A stretch of DNA of 64,000 nt from Rhinopithecus roxellana (lineage: Eukaryota > Chordata > Mammalia > Primates > Cercopithecidae), in contig NC_044553.1 in the NCBI RefSeq assembly GCF_007565055.1, forward strand, positions 125,324,978 to 125,388,977, written 5' to 3'. The notes under the pieces were generated by a model. The model did not search any database, was not told where the DNA came from, and saw only the letters and a list, made by a program, of their open reading frames with translations. Made by a program: the position numbers and the translations under genes. Numbering within the stretch: position 1 is the stretch's first letter; each line of letters begins with the position of its first letter. Positions 44,163 through 56,498 of the stretch are shown piece after piece.

Positions 44163-44700
44163 CTTTTTTCAGATTTTATTTTAGAAATTGGGGGTAAATG
44201 TGCAGGTTTGCTACAGAGGAAAATATTGTGTGATGCTGAGGTTTGGTATGAATGAATTAATCATCCAGGTCTTAAGCATAGTACTAAATAGCTAGGTTTT
44301 TTCCAGTACTTAACCCCTCCCTCCTCCACCTTGTATTCCCCAGTATCTATCATTCCCATGTTTATGACTATGTGTACCCATTACTTAGCTCCTACTTATA
44401 ATTGAAAACATGTGCTGGTTGCTTTTCTGTTTTTGGAAATAGTTACAATAATGGTTTCCAGTTGCATCCATGTTTCTGCAAATGTCATTCTTCTTTTATG
44501 GCTGTATAGTATTCCATGATGTATAAATACTACATTTTCTTTATCCAATCCACCGTTGATAGGCACCTGGGTTGATTCCATTTCTGCTAGTTTGAATAGT
44601 GCTGTGATGAATGTACAGGTGCATGTGTATTTTTGGTAGGCTGATTCATTTTCCTTTGGATATGTACCCAGGAGTGGGATTGCTGGGTCCAATGGTAGTT
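44163..44700 (-). mobile_element. Younger L1, 3' part, inserted in the older L1
   Basis: Antisense L1 3' UTR and ORF2 end (ccaggagtgggattgctggg at its right edge). Joined at about 44700 to a sense piece. Confidence 0.82.
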
Positions 44701-44945
44701 AACAAGAATGCAATCCCATTTACAATAGCCACTCACACAAAGAAAAACCTAGGAATACAGGAATCCAAGGAAGTGAAATATTTCTACAAGGAGAATTACA
44801 AAACACTGTTGAAAGAAATCAGAGATGACAAAAACAAAGGGAAAAACATTCTATGTTCATATATTAGAAGAATTAATATCATTAAAATGGCCATACTGCC
44901 AAAAACAATTTACAAAATCAGTGCTATTCCTCTGAACTTCTTTTA
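44701..44945 (+). mobile_element. Inverted 5' part of the same L1
   Basis: Sense ORF2, translating to INIIKMAILPKTIYKISAIP near its end. Approximate target duplication aatttctttt near 44157 and aacttctttt near 44936. Confidence 0.85.
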
Positions 44946-46249
44946 ATGATGTTTTGTAGTTTTCAGCATGCACGTCGTGTACTTCTTCTGTTAAATGTAT
45001 TCCTAAGTATTTTATTTTTGTTGTTGTAAATATAATTGTTTTCTTAATTTCCTCATTGGATTGTTTATTATATACAATTGATTTTTTAAAATATTGATCT
45101 TATGCAGTTTGCAAACTTGCTCTAGTAAATCATCTTAAATATTTTTGCGGGATCATTAGGAATTTCTATATATGATACTATGCAGTCTGTACTTAGTTTT
45201 ATATATTGAAATTAATATTTCAATATATATGAATTTCATTGAATTTCCTGCCAACTTTCCCTGGCTAGAACCTTCAGTGGAATATGAATATAAAGGGTGA
45301 AAGCAGATTCCTTGTATATTTTCTGATTTTTAGGGAAAAGTATTTAGTCTTGGTGGTGGTAGTTGTGACTTTCATAGATGCCATTTATCAGGTTCAAGAA
45401 GCTCCATTTTTGCCTAATTTGTTTAGTGTTCTTATCATGAATTTGTGTTGCATTTTGTCAAATGATGGTTCTGTGGTCTACTGAGATGATCCATGCGATC
45501 TTGTCCTTTATTCTATGAATATGGTGAATTACATTGATTTGTCTGTGTTGAGCCACTCTTGCATTCTTACGATAAATGCTGTTTGGTCGTGTTGTATAAT
45601 CATTTTATGTGTTGCTGGATTTGGTTTCCTAGTATTTTGTTGAGGATTTCTACTTCTCCATTCATAGAATATATTGTTCTACAATTTTAATTTCTTGTGA
45701 TGTCTTTATCTAGTTTTAGTATCAGCATAACACTGGCCTCATAGGATGAGTTGCAAAGAGTTTCTACTTCTATATTTTTGTAAGACTTTATTGGTATTAA
45801 TGTTTTAAACGTTAGTAGAATTCTTGACTGTGTATTTGGTCCTGGGTTTTTGTTTGGGGAAGTTTTATTATTATTATCACTGATTAACATCTTTACTGTT
45901 TAGAAGTCTGTTCAGATTTTCTAGGTTTCTAGTTAATTCCAGCAGTTTGTGTGTCTACAGAAATTTATTTTACCTAGGGTATCTAGGTTGATGTAGACTT
46001 CATCATAGTATTCCCATATAGTCCTTATTTTTTAAGGTATTTCTTATAATTTCTAATTTTAGTAATTTGAGTCATCTCTTTTCTTAGTCAGTCTAACTAA
46101 ATATTTTCAAGTTTGATTTTTTCAGAAACCAATTTTGGTTTGTTTGATAAGCTCTATTGTTTTTCTGTTCTATAGTTTATTTATTTCCATGTTAATCTTT
46201 ATTATTTACTTCCTTCTGCACGTTTGCCTTTAGTTTGTTTTTCTTTAGT
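44946..46249 (-). mobile_element. Older antisense L1, continued
   Basis: gatgttttgtagttttcagc directly continues the text left at 44162, then ORF2 antisense to 46249. Confidence 0.82.
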
Positions 46250-46260
46250 TCTAGTATCTT

Positions 46261-46563
46261 TTTTTTTTTTTTTTTTTTTGACGGAGTTCACTCTTATTGT
46301 CTAGGCTGGAGTGCAATGGTGCAATCTCGGCTCACTGCAACCTCTGCCTCCCGGATTCAAGTGATTTTCCTGCCTCAGCCTCCCGAGTAGCTGAGATTAC
46401 AGGCTCACGTCACCACACCCGACTAATTTTTGTATTTTTTTTTGTGGAGATGGAGTTTCACCATGTTGGCCAGGCCAGTCTGGAACTCCTGACCTCAGGT
46501 GATCCACCTGCCGCAGCCTCTCGAAGTGCTGGGATTACAGGTGTGAGCCACCACACCTGGCGG
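46261..46563 (-). mobile_element. Alu
   Basis: Target duplication ttctagtatct at 46250-46260 and about 46564-46574. Confidence 0.95.
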
Positions 46564-46574
46564 ATTCTAGTATC

Positions 46575-47754
46575 TTAAGGTGGAAGATGAAGTCATACAT
46601 TTGAGAATTTCTTTTTTCACGTAGGTACTTACAGGTAATGTTTTCCACTGAACACTATTTTGTGGCATGTCCTACACTTTGGTATTGTGTGTTTTCATTT
46701 TCATTCATTTCAAAGCATTTTCTGATTTTCTTTTTTTTTTCCTTTACATCACTTATTTAGGAGTTTGTTGTTTAGTGTTCATGTGTTTGTAACTTTCACA
46801 CATTTTCTGGTTTCCTTGATTGCTAATTTCATTCTGGTTTGGTTGGAGAACATACTTTGTATGATTTTAATAAGACTTTATATTTATTGAACATCATTTT
46901 GTGGCCTCACATGGGGTCTGTGCCTGAATAATGTTCCATGTGCACTTAAGAAGAAGAGATACTCTGTTACTGTTCAGTGGAGTGTTCAGTATGTGTGCTA
47001 CATCTATTTGGTTCATTGTGTTGCTCAAGTGCTCTATTCGCTTATTGATTTTCTAATTGTTCTGTCCATTACTGAAAGTGAGGTATTGAAGTCTCCAGCC
47101 ATTATCTGTGAATTACATATTTCTCTCTTCAATTGGGTCAGTTTGTGCTTCGTGTATTTTGGAACTCCATTGTTAGAGAAATGTATCTTTATAATTGTTA
47201 TATCTTTGTGACAGATTGAACATTTATTATGGTAAAGTACCCATATTTTGCTCTCATTATAATTTGTATTTGAAAGGTTAATTTTATAATATTTATTTAG
47301 CTCTCTATCTCTGTTGTTGGGTACTTATTTGCTTGTTACATCTTTTTTGATCCTTTTATTTTCAACTCAACTCCTTTGTGTTTTTGAATCTAAAGCATGT
47401 CTCTTGTAGAGAGCATAGAATTATTTTTATTTATTTATTCAATATCTGCCCTTTATTTGAGTTTTTAATTATTACTGATAATGTAGAATTTGTCACTGCC
47501 AATTTGCTATTTATATATGTCTCGTGTCTTTTTCCTCTATTCCTCCTGTAAACTTGTAAAACCTCTTTTGCATTAAATATGTACTTTCTAGTATACCATT
47601 TTAATTCACTCGCCTTTTCTATTTTAAATTTTTTATGTATACATAATAGTTGTACCTATTTATGGGCTACAAATGAAATTTTGATCCAGGCATATAATGT
47701 GTCTTGTTCAAATCAGGGTAATTAGGATATCTATCACCTTGAGTAGTTGTCATT
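46575..47754 (-). mobile_element. Antisense L1, continued; 3' end of a further copy from about 47630
   Basis: ttggtttggttggagaacat, tgttactgttcagtggagtg, and at 47640 atacataatagttgtaccta, a 3' UTR. Confidence 0.75.
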
Positions 47755-47755
47755 T

Positions 47756-47845
47756 TTTTTTTATTTTTTAAATTTTTGAGGGTACATATACTAAGTGTGT
47801 ATATTTGTGGGGTACATGAGATGTTTTGATGCAGGCATGCAATGC
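47756..47845 (-). mobile_element. L1 insertion, 3' tip
   Basis: Poly-T and atttttgagggtacatatac, antisense L1 3' end. Orientation flips at about 47845. Confidence 0.8.
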
Positions 47846-48222
47846 GAAATGCAAATCAAAACTACAATGAGACATAATCTCACTCCAGTTAAAATGACTT
47901 ACACATCCAAAAGACAGGCAGTCACAAATGCTGGCAAAAATGTGGAGAAGAGAGAACCCTTGTACACTGTTTGTGGGAATGTAAATTAGTGCAGCCACTA
48001 TGGAGAACAGTTTGGAGGTTCCTCAGAAAACTAAAAATAGAGCTGCCATATGATCCAGCAATCTCACTGCTGGGTATATACCCAAAAGAAAGGAAATCAG
48101 TATATGGAAGAGATATCTGCACTCCCATGTTTGTTGCAGCTCTGTTCACAATGGGTAACATTTGGGAGCAACCTAAGTGTCTATCAACAGATGAATGGAT
48201 AAAGAAAATATATCATTTATTT
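47846..48222 (+). mobile_element. Inverted part of the same L1
   Basis: Sense L1 ORF2 3' region (frame 47971-48297 includes WECKLVQPLWRTVWRFLRKL). The host L1 resumes at 48222 with tcatttatttgcatcaggaa, matching the tcattt at 47750. Confidence 0.87.
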
Positions 48223-48540
48223 GCATCAGGAACATTCCAACCTTTTAGTTACTTTGAAATATATAATAAATTGTTGTTAACTGTAATCATCCTATAGTGA
48301 TGCCAAACACTAGATGTTATTATTCCTCTGATCTAATTATATTTTTGTATCCATTCAGTAACCCTTTTTATCCCCTCTCCCCATTTATTCACAGCTTCTG
48401 GTAACCATCATCTACTCTTTAGCTCCATGTGATCAAAAAAAATTTTTTTTCTTTAAAAATGTGACTTTAATTTATTTGTAGTACTGACTGTCTATTTTAA
48501 GTACTCTAAAGTATTATGTGTAGCTCCTCAGATGGGACCT
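48223..48540 (-). mobile_element. Host L1 3' UTR, continued
   Basis: tttgaaatatataataaatt and aaacactagatgttattatt are antisense L1 3' UTR. Confidence 0.75.
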
Positions 48541-48550
48541 TCCAATACTT

Positions 48551-48552
<2 letters not shown>

Positions 48553-48603
<51 letters not shown>
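48553..48603. repeat. (TG)n microsatellite at the Alu tail
   Basis: About 24 TG units at the poly-A end of the following minus-strand Alu. Confidence 0.96.
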
Positions 48604-48609
<6 letters not shown>

Positions 48610-48894
48610 AGACGGAGTCTCGCTCTGTCGCCCCGGCTGAAGTGCAGAGGCGCGATCTTGGCTCACTGCAAGCTCCGCCTCCCGGGTTCACGCCATTCTC
48701 CTGCCTCAGCCTCCAGAGTAGCTGGGATTACAGGCACCTGCCACCACCACACCCGGCTAACTTTTTGTGTGTTTTTAGTAGAGATGGGGTTTCACCGTGT
48801 TAGCCAGGATGGTCTCGATCTCTTGACCTTGTGATCCACCCACCTCGGCTTCCCAAAGTGCTGGGATTACAGGCATGAGCCACCGTGCCTGGCC
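48604..48894 (-). mobile_element. AluY
   Basis: gagacggagtctcgctctgt to gagccaccgtgcctggcc. Confidence 0.94.
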
Positions 48895-48919
48895 TCAGTA
48901 CTTCTTAATCTTATCCTAT

Positions 48920-48998
48920 TATTATTATTGTTATTATTATTTTTTTATACTTTAAGTTCTGGGGTACATGTGCAGAACGTGCAGTTTCAGAGCCACTG
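48920..48998 (-). mobile_element. L1 insertion, 3' tip (L1PA-like)
   Basis: (ATT)n-type tail and tttttatactttaagttctg ggtacatgtg, the antisense L1PA 3' end. Confidence 0.82.
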
Positions 48999-49290
48999 TG
49001 AGATGCCATTTCACGCCAGTTGGAATGGTGATCATGAAAGGGCCAGGGGACAGGAGATGCTGGAGAGGGTGTGGAGACATGGGAGCGCTTCTACACTGTT
49101 GGTGGGAGTGTAAATTGGTTCGACCATTATGGAGGACAGTGTGGCGATTCCTCAAGATCTAGAACTAGAAATACCGTTTGACCCAACAATCCCATTACTA
49201 GTTACATATCCAAAGGATTATAAATCATTCTTCTATAAAGACACATGCACTTGTATGTTTATTGCAGCACTATTCACAATAGCAAAGACC
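48999..49290 (+). mobile_element. Inverted part of the same L1PA-like insertion
   Basis: Sense ORF2 end: ccatttcacgccagttggaa, gcgcttctacactgttggtg, gcagcactattcacaatagc. Confidence 0.88.
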
Positions 49291-50165
49291 TGTTCAAATT
49301 GTTTTTTATCTCCAACGTATGAGTGAGAATATGCAACATTTGTCTTTCTGTTCCTGGCTTATTTTATTTAACATAATGTCCTTCGGTTCCATCCATGTTG
49401 ATGCAAATGAGAAGATTTCATTCTCCTTTATGAATGAACAATATTTCATTGTATGTATGTACCACATTTTAAAATCCATCCATTGATGAATACTTAGATT
49501 GATTCTATATCTTGGCTGTTGTGAACAGTGCAGCAATAAACATAGGAGTGCAGGTCTCTCATTGATATACCGCTTTGATTTCTTTTGGATATATACCTAG
49601 TAGTTGGATTGCTGGATCATATGCTAGTTCCATTTTTAGTCTCCTGAAGCACAACCTTTGTACTGTTTTCTATAGTGGCTGTACTAATTTACATTCCCAC
49701 CAACTTTCTGGGAAGATTCTCTTTTCTCCACAGCCCTGCCAGTATTCATTATTGCCTGTGTGTTTGAACACAAAGCCATTTTACCTGGGGTGAGATTAGA
49801 TTTCATTCTAGTTTTGGTTTGCATTTCTTTCGTGATTAGTGATGATGAACATTTTTAAATAGCTGTTGGACATTTGTATGTCTTCTTTTGAGAAGTGTCT
49901 TTTCATATGTTTTGCCTAGTTTTTAATGAGAGAATTTTTTCGTTGCTATTGAGTTGAGATCCTTATATTCTAGTTATTAATCCCTTGTCAGATGGCTTGC
50001 TTGGAAATATTTTATTCCGTTCTTCACTTTGTTGATTGTTTCCTTTGCTGTGCAGAAGCTTTTTGGCTTTACACGATCTTATTTGTCTATTTTTTGCTTT
50101 GGTTGCCTGGACTTTTTGGGTATTCCTCAAGAACGTTTTGCCAAGACTAATGTCTTGGAATGTTT
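49291..50165 (-). mobile_element. Antisense L1
   Basis: tgtctttctgttcctggctt, gtgaacagtgcagcaataaa and tgctgtgcagaagctttttg. Confidence 0.82.
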
Positions 50166-50171
50166 CTCTAA

Positions 50172-50436
50172 TTTTTTTTCGTTTGGAGATAGAGTCTCAC
50201 TCTGTCACCCAGGCTGGAGTGCAGTGGTGTAATCTCAGCTCACTGCAACCTCTGCTTCCCAGGTTCAAGTGATTCTCCTGCCTCAGCCTTCCAAGTATCT
50301 GGGATTACAGGGGTGCACCACCATGCCTAGCTAACTTTTATATTTTTAGTAGAGACAAGTTTTTGCCATGTTGGCCATGCTGGTCTTGAACTCCTGACCT
50401 CAGGTGATCCAACCACCTTGGCCTCCCAATGTGCCT
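50172..50436 (-). mobile_element. Alu, 5'-end missing
   Basis: ttcgtttggagatagagtct to ggcctcccaatgtgc, then L1 resumes. Confidence 0.9.
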
Positions 50437-50536
50437 AATGTTTTCTCCTAGTAGTTTCATAGTTTCAGGACATACATTTAATCTTTAATCTAGTTTATCC
50501 TTTTTTGACAATATATTTTAAAGTTATTATGATTAT
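50437..50536 (-). mobile_element. Antisense L1, short
   Basis: cctagtagtttcatagtttc, antisense ORF2. Confidence 0.6.
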
Positions 50537-50758
50537 TGTCTGAGATGGAGTCTTGCTCCCTTACCAGGCTGGAGTGCAGTGGCGCCATCTCAGCTCACTG
50601 CAGTCTCCACCTCCTGGGTTCAAGCAGTTCTCCTGCCTCAGCCTCCTGAGTAGCTGGGATTATGGGCACGCACCACTGCTCCCAGCTAAATTTTGTATTT
50701 TTAGTAGAGACGGGGTTTCACCATGTTTGTCAGGATGGTCTTGATCTCTTGACCTCAT
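50537..50758 (-). mobile_element. Alu, 5'-truncated
   Basis: tctgagatggagtcttgctc to cttgacctcatga, stopping at the next insertion. Confidence 0.9.
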
Positions 50759-50775
50759 GATTAAATTATTTTCTT

Positions 50776-51071
50776 TTCTTTTTTTTTTTTGAGACGGAGT
50801 CTCGCTCTGTCGCCCAGGCTAGAGTGCAGTGGCGCGATCTCGGCTCACTGCAAGCTCCGCCTCCCGGGTTTATGCCATTCTCCTGCCTTAGCCTCCCGAG
50901 TAGCTGGGACTACACGTGCCTGCCACCACCCCCAGCTAGTTTTTTTGTATTTTTAGTAGAGACGGGGTTTCACCATGTTAGCCAGGATGGTCTCGATCTC
51001 CTGACCTCGTGATCCACGCGCCTCGGCCTCCCAAAGTGCTGGGATTACAGGCTTGAGCCACCGCGCCCGGC
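50776..51071 (-). mobile_element. AluY, Old World monkey type
   Basis: Target duplication gattaaattattttctt at 50759-50775 and 51072-51088. Confidence 0.96.
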
Positions 51072-51088
51072 GATTAAATTATTTTCTT

Positions 51089-51759
51089 AATGGCACCCTT
51101 GAGAATTATAATTAACAGCTTAATTTATCAAAATCTATTGTAGATTAAAACCAACTTAATAAATTGTGTGAAAGAACTTCGCTACTTTATAGCTCTGTTC
51201 CTTACCCCTAATTAATGCTGTTATTATATGAATTACATATTTATACATTGCGATCTCATCAACACAGATTTATAATCATTACTTTATGCAGTTGTTATTT
51301 AAAGTAGATGGGACAGAAGAGTTACAGATAACAAATACATTTATATTGTACTTTATATTTACCTAAGCAGTTACTTTTAAGGCTCTTTCTAGTGCCCTTT
51401 CATTTTAACCTCATGTATTTTATTTTCTGTTTTTAGTAGAACACGTTTATTAACAAATTAACTTAGTTTCATTTGTTTTTCTTCTGTTGCTGTTGTTTTG
51501 TATCCAGGAAGGCCTCAATTTCTTCATATTTTGAAGAGTAAGTTTCAAAGTTCAAGTTCAAGTTGCTGGCTATAAGAATTTTTGTTTGGCAGTTGTTTTC
51601 TTTCAGCATTTTGAGTATGTCATCTCAATGCCTCTGTCCTACTGATTATTTATCAATAAGAAGCTGTTTTTTTTAAATCACTAAGCAGCTGTTAATCTTA
51701 GTGATGATCCTTTGTATATGGTGGGTTGCTCCACTCTTGCTGTTTTCACGATTGAGACC
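51089..51759 (-). mobile_element. Probable antisense L1 3' UTR, diverged
   Basis: cagcattttgagtatgtcat and ccactctcttgctgt-type wording near the right end; the left part is not clear. Confidence 0.5.
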
Positions 51760-52132
51760 TGATATGGTTTGGCAGTGTCCCCACCCAAATCTCATCTTGA
51801 ATTGTAGTTCCCATAATCCCAACATGTGTTGGGAGGGACCTGGTGGGAGGCAATTGAATCATGGGACAGTTACCCCAATGTTGTTCTTGTGAGAGTGAGT
51901 GAGTTCTCACAAGATCTGATGGTTTTATAAGGGGCTTTTCCCACTTTGCTCAGCACTTCTCTCTCTTGCTGCCATGTGAAGAAGGATCTGTTTGCTTCAT
52001 CTTCCACCATGATTGTAAGTTTCCTGAGACGGCTACCCAGCCATGCAGAACTGTAAGTCAACTAAACCTCTTTCCTTTATAAACTACCCAGTCTCAGGTA
52101 TGTCCTCATAGCAGCGTGAGAATGGATTAATC
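51760..52132 (+). mobile_element. THE1/MST-type MaLR solo LTR
   Basis: Begins tgatatggtttggcagtgtc ccc, contains cttttataaggggcttttcc-type wording and cagtctcaggtatgtcctca, ends gagaatggattaat. Typical length for THE1. Confidence 0.92.
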
Positions 52133-52734
52133 GAGGGCCAGTACTGCTTCAGATAATCTTTCTGCCGTTTCTGTGTCCTCTGGGCTCCTGTTATGTGTAG
52201 TTGGTTACACACTTGATGGTACTCCACAGGTTCATAAAGCTCTATTTATTTTTCTGGATATTTTTTCTTTTTGTTTTTCAGACTGAGTAATCTCAATTGG
52301 GCTATTTTCAAATTTTGTTTATTTTTTTTCTCTGCCAGCTTTACTCTGTCGTTGGATCTTTGTAACATACTGTTTTCATTTGTTATTGTACTTTTCAACT
52401 CCAAAATATATGTGGTTATGATTATATAATTTATGTCACTCTGTTGGCATTATCTGTTTTGTGAGACAGTAGGCTCATACTTTCCTTCACTCTCATGACA
52501 TAGTTTCCTTTAGTTCTTTGAAATAGCTGATGTAAAATACTTGATTTAAAGTTTTTGGCTAGTAAACTTTTACATCTGGCTTTTGCAGGGAGAGTTTCTA
52601 TTGATTGCTTTTTTTCCACTTGTATATGAAGCCAACTTTCAGTTATCTTTGTATGTTTCCTAAATTTCTGTAGAAAACTAGACTTTTAAAATAGTATTTG
52701 TGTCAAATCTGGGAATGAAATTTTCTCTCCTCAA
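52133..52734 (-). mobile_element. Antisense L1 3' UTR, continued
   Basis: tttctgtgtcctctgggctc, gtaacatactgttttcattt and gcttttgcagggagagtttc. Confidence 0.55.
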
Positions 52735-52833
52735 AAGAATTTGTTCTCACAGCCAACATCATATTGAATGGGCAAGACCTGGAAGCATTTTCCTTGAAAA
52801 GTGGAATAAGTCAAGGATGCCTACACTTGCCAT
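52735..52833 (+). mobile_element. Sense L1 ORF2, left part of the 52735-56130 element
   Basis: agccaacatcatattgaatg and aataagtcaaggatgcctac. The next ORF2 words appear at about 53795. Confidence 0.82.
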
Positions 52834-53208
52834 TTAAAAAAAACCAAACTTTAAGTTCAGGGGTGTATATGCAGGATATGCAGATTTGTTACATAGGTAA
52901 ACGTGTGTCATAGGGGTTGGTTGTACATCACCTAGATATTAAGCCTAGTATCCATTAGTTACTTTCCCTGCTTCTCTCTTTCCTCCCACCCTCTACCCTC
53001 TGATAGGCCCCAGTCTGTGTTATTTTCCTCTATATGTTCATACATTCTCATCAGTTAGCTCTCACTTATAAGTGAAAACATGCAGTCTTTGGCTTTCTGT
53101 TCCCATATTAGTTTGCTAAGGATAATGGCCTCCGGCTCCATTCATGTTGCTGCAAAGGACATGATCTTGTTCTTTTTTATGACTGCATAGTATTCCATGG
53201 TGTATATG
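52834..53208 (-). mobile_element. Antisense L1 nested in the sense L1, left part
   Basis: ctttaagttcaggggtgtat at its 3' end. Continues after the Alu to about 53793. Confidence 0.85.
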
Positions 53209-53220
53209 TACCACATTTTC

Positions 53221-53531
53221 CTTTCTTTCTTTTTTTTTTTTTTTTGAGACAGAGTCTCACTCTGTCACCCAGGCTGGAGTGCAGTGGCCGGATCTCAGCC
53301 CACTGCAAGCTCCGCCTCCCGGGTTTACGCCATTCTCCTGCCTCAGCCTCCCGAGTAGCTGGGACTACAGGTGCCCGCCACTTCGCCCGGCTAGTTTTTG
53401 TATTTTTAGTAGAGACGGGGTTTCACCGTGTTAGCCAGGATGGTCTCGATCTCCTGACCTCGTGATCCGCCCGTCTCGGCCTCCCAAAGTGCTGGGATTA
53501 CAGGCTTGAGCCACCGCGCCCGACCAATCAT
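53221..53531 (-). mobile_element. AluY nested in the nested L1
   Basis: Target duplication taccacattttc at about 53209-53220 and 53532-53543. Old World monkey AluY wording. Confidence 0.95.
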
Positions 53532-53793
53532 ATACCACATTTTCTTTATCTAGTCTATCATTGATGGGCATTTGGCTTGATTCCATGTCTTTGCTATTAT
53601 GAATAGTTCTGCAATGAATGTAGATGTGCATGTGTCTTTATAATATAATGATTTATTTATCTTTGGGTGTATACCCAGTAATGGGATTGCTGGGTGGAAT
53701 GGCAGTTCTGTCTTTAGATCTTTAAGGAATCACTATACTTCCTTCCACAATGGTTGAACTAAATTTTACTCCTACCAGCAGTGTAAAAGTGTT
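53532..53793 (-). mobile_element. Antisense L1 nested copy, right part
   Basis: ttgatgggcatttggcttga, cccagtaatgggattgctgg. Confidence 0.85.
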
Positions 53794-55682
53794 CCTTTAC
53801 CATTTCTATTAAACATAGTACTGAAGGTCCTAGTTGGAGCCACCAGTCAAGATAAAGAAATAAAAGGCATCAAAACAGGAAGAGTGGAAGCCAAACTGTC
53901 TCTGATGGCAGATGATTTGATTATATATCTATATGTACCCAGAAAACCCCATAGTCTCTGTCCAAAGACATCTAGATCTGATAAACAAGAATACAAAAAT
54001 CAGTGTACAAAAATCCACAGCATTTCTACATGCCAGTAATGTCCAAGCCAAGAGCCAAAGCAAGATTGTAATCCCATTTACAATAGTTACAAAAAGAATA
54101 AAATATCTAGGACTACAGCTAACCAGAGCAACAAAAGACCTCTACAATGATAGTTACAAAGCACTGCTAAAAGAAATCAGATATAACACAAACAAATGGA
54201 GAAACAGTCCATGCTCATGGATAGAAAGAATCAATATTATTAAAATGACTATACTTTTCAAAGCAATTTACAGATTCAGTGCTATTCCTATCAAACTACT
54301 AACAACATATTTTTAGGAGAATTAGAAAAAAAACTATTCTAAAACTCACGAGGAACCAAAAAAAAAAAAAAAGAGCCAGAAGAGCCAAAGCAATCCTAAG
54401 CAAAAGGAACAAAGCCAGAGGAATTGCCCTACCTGACTTCAAACTACACTACAAAGCTACAGTAACCTAAGCAGCATGATACTGGCACAAAAACAGACAC
54501 GTAGACTAATGGAGCAGGACAGAAAACCCAGAAATAAAGGCGCACACCTACAATCTTCTGATCTTCAACAAAGTCAACCATAACAAGCAATGGGGAAAGG
54601 ACTCCGTATTCAGTAATGATGCTGGGATAACTGGCTAGCCTTATACAGAAGGGTGAAACTGGACTGCTTTATTTCACCATACACAAAAATAAACTCAAGA
54701 TGGATTAAAAACTTAAATGTAAAACCTAAAACTATTAAGACTCTCCAAGAAAACCTTGGAAATACCATTCTGCACATCAGTTCTGGCAAAGATTCCATGA
54801 TGAAGACTCCAAAAGCAATTGCGACAAGTGGGGCACTTCTGCACATAAAACAAAAACAAAAACTATCAACAAAGTGAACAGACAGCCATCAGCCTACAGA
54901 ATAGGAGAAAATATTTGCAAACTATCCATCTGACAAAGGTCTAGTATCCAGAATCTATAAGGACCTTGGACAAATTCACGAGTAAAAACTACCTCATTAA
55001 AAATGGGCAAAGGACATAAACAAATTTTTCTCAAAAGAAGGCATACATGTGACCAACATATGAAAAAGTCTCAACATCACTAATCATTAGAGAAATATAC
55101 CACAATGAGATACCACCTCACAGTTGTCAAAATGGCTTTATTAATAATGGAAAATTAGGAGATGCTGGCGAGGTTGCAGAGAAAAGGGAACACTTACACA
55201 CAGCCGGGGTGGGAATGCACATTAGTCCAGCCATTGTGGAAAGCAGTGTGGAGATATCTCAAATAACTTAAACCAGAACTACCAAAAGATCCATCTGTCC
55301 TATTGCTGGGTATATACCCAAAGGAATACCAATCATTCTACCATAAAGACACATGCACATGCGTGTCATCACAGCATTGGTCACAATAGTGAAGACATGG
55401 AATCAACCAAGGTGCCCATCAATGGTGGACTGGATAAAGAAAATGTGATCCATATACATCATGGAATACTTTGCAATCATAAAAAAGAACAAAATTATGT
55501 CAATTGCAGCAACATGGGTGCAACTGGAGGCCATTATCCTAAGTGAACTAACACAGGACCAGAAAACCAAATACTGTGTGTTCTCCCATATAAGTGGAAG
55601 CTACCTGCTGAGTACACAAAGAAGGAAACAGCAGATATCAAGGATTGTCTAAGAGAGGAAGGTGAGGATCTAAAAACTACCT
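53794..55682 (+). mobile_element. Sense L1 ORF2 and 3' UTR start, main part
   Basis: The longest sense L1 in the window. It runs from tctattaaacatagtactga through RT/C-terminal ORF2 wording (aaagacctctacaatgatag, ccagccattgtggaaagcag, attgctgggtatatacccaa) to about 55680. Stops are frequent, so ORF2 is dead. Its 3' tail lies past an Alu. Confidence 0.9.
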
Positions 55683-55984
55683 GGCCAGGCACGGTAGCTC
55701 ACGCCTATAATCCCAGCACTTTGGGAGGCCGAGGCAGGAGGATTATCTGAGCTCAGGAATTCGAGACCAGCCTGGACAACAGGATGAAATCCCATCTCTA
55801 CTAAAATACAAAAATTAGCCGAGTATGGTGGCGTGCGCCTGTAGTCCCAGCTACTGGGGAGGCTGAGGCAGGAGAATTGCTGGAACCCGGGAGGTGGAGG
55901 TTGCAGTGAGCCCATGTCAGAGCCCTGCGCTCTAGTCTGGGCGACAGAGCAAGATTCCATCTCCAAAACAAAACAAAACAAAAC
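55683..55984 (+). mobile_element. Alu in the L1 3' UTR
   Basis: ggccaggcacggtagctcac to a (CAAAA)n-type tail. Confidence 0.93.
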
Positions 55985-56130
55985 GAAATACCTATCAGCT
56001 ACTATGGTTATGACAACGATGACAATATGCAATTTACCTGTGTAACAAACCTGCACATGTGCGCATTTATAGTGAACAAGAAGTAGGAAAAAAAATGAAA
56101 GAAATGAAAACTAAAATTAAATAAATAAAT
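55985..56130 (+). mobile_element. L1 3' UTR end
   Basis: tgcaatttacctgtgtaaca and aacctgcacatgtgc, the classic sense L1 3' end, then an A-rich tail. Confidence 0.88.
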
Positions 56131-56180
56131 GGCTTGTTGTTGCTACTATTTATTGTTGGTTTTTGTTTAATGTGTTTTCT

Positions 56181-56481
56181 TTTTTTTTTTTCTTTTTTTT
56201 GAGACAGAGTCTGGCTCTGTCGCCCGGGCTGGAGTGCAGTGGCCGGATCTCAGCTCACTGCAAGCTCCACCTCCCGGGTTCATGCCATTCTCCTGCCTCA
56301 GCCTCCCGAGTAGCTGGGACTACAGGCGCCCGCCACCTCGCCTGGCTAATTTTTTGTATTTTTTAGTAGAGACGGGGTTTCACCGGGTTAGCCAGGATGG
56401 TCTCGATCTCCTGACCTCGTGATCCGCCCGTCTCGGCCTCCCAAAGTGCTGGGATTACAGGCTTGAGCCACCGCGCCCGGC
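56181..56481 (-). mobile_element. AluY, Old World monkey type
   Basis: Target duplication tgtttaatgtgttttct at 56164-56180 and 56482-56498. Right-arm wording ggccggatctcagctcac and cttgagccaccgcgcccggc. Confidence 0.96.
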
Positions 56482-56498
56482 CTGTTTAATGTGTTTTC

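Noticed and set aside
53933..54316. 127-codon frame resembling a reverse-transcriptase piece
   Set aside because: It is part of the broken sense L1 ORF2, already covered by that element.
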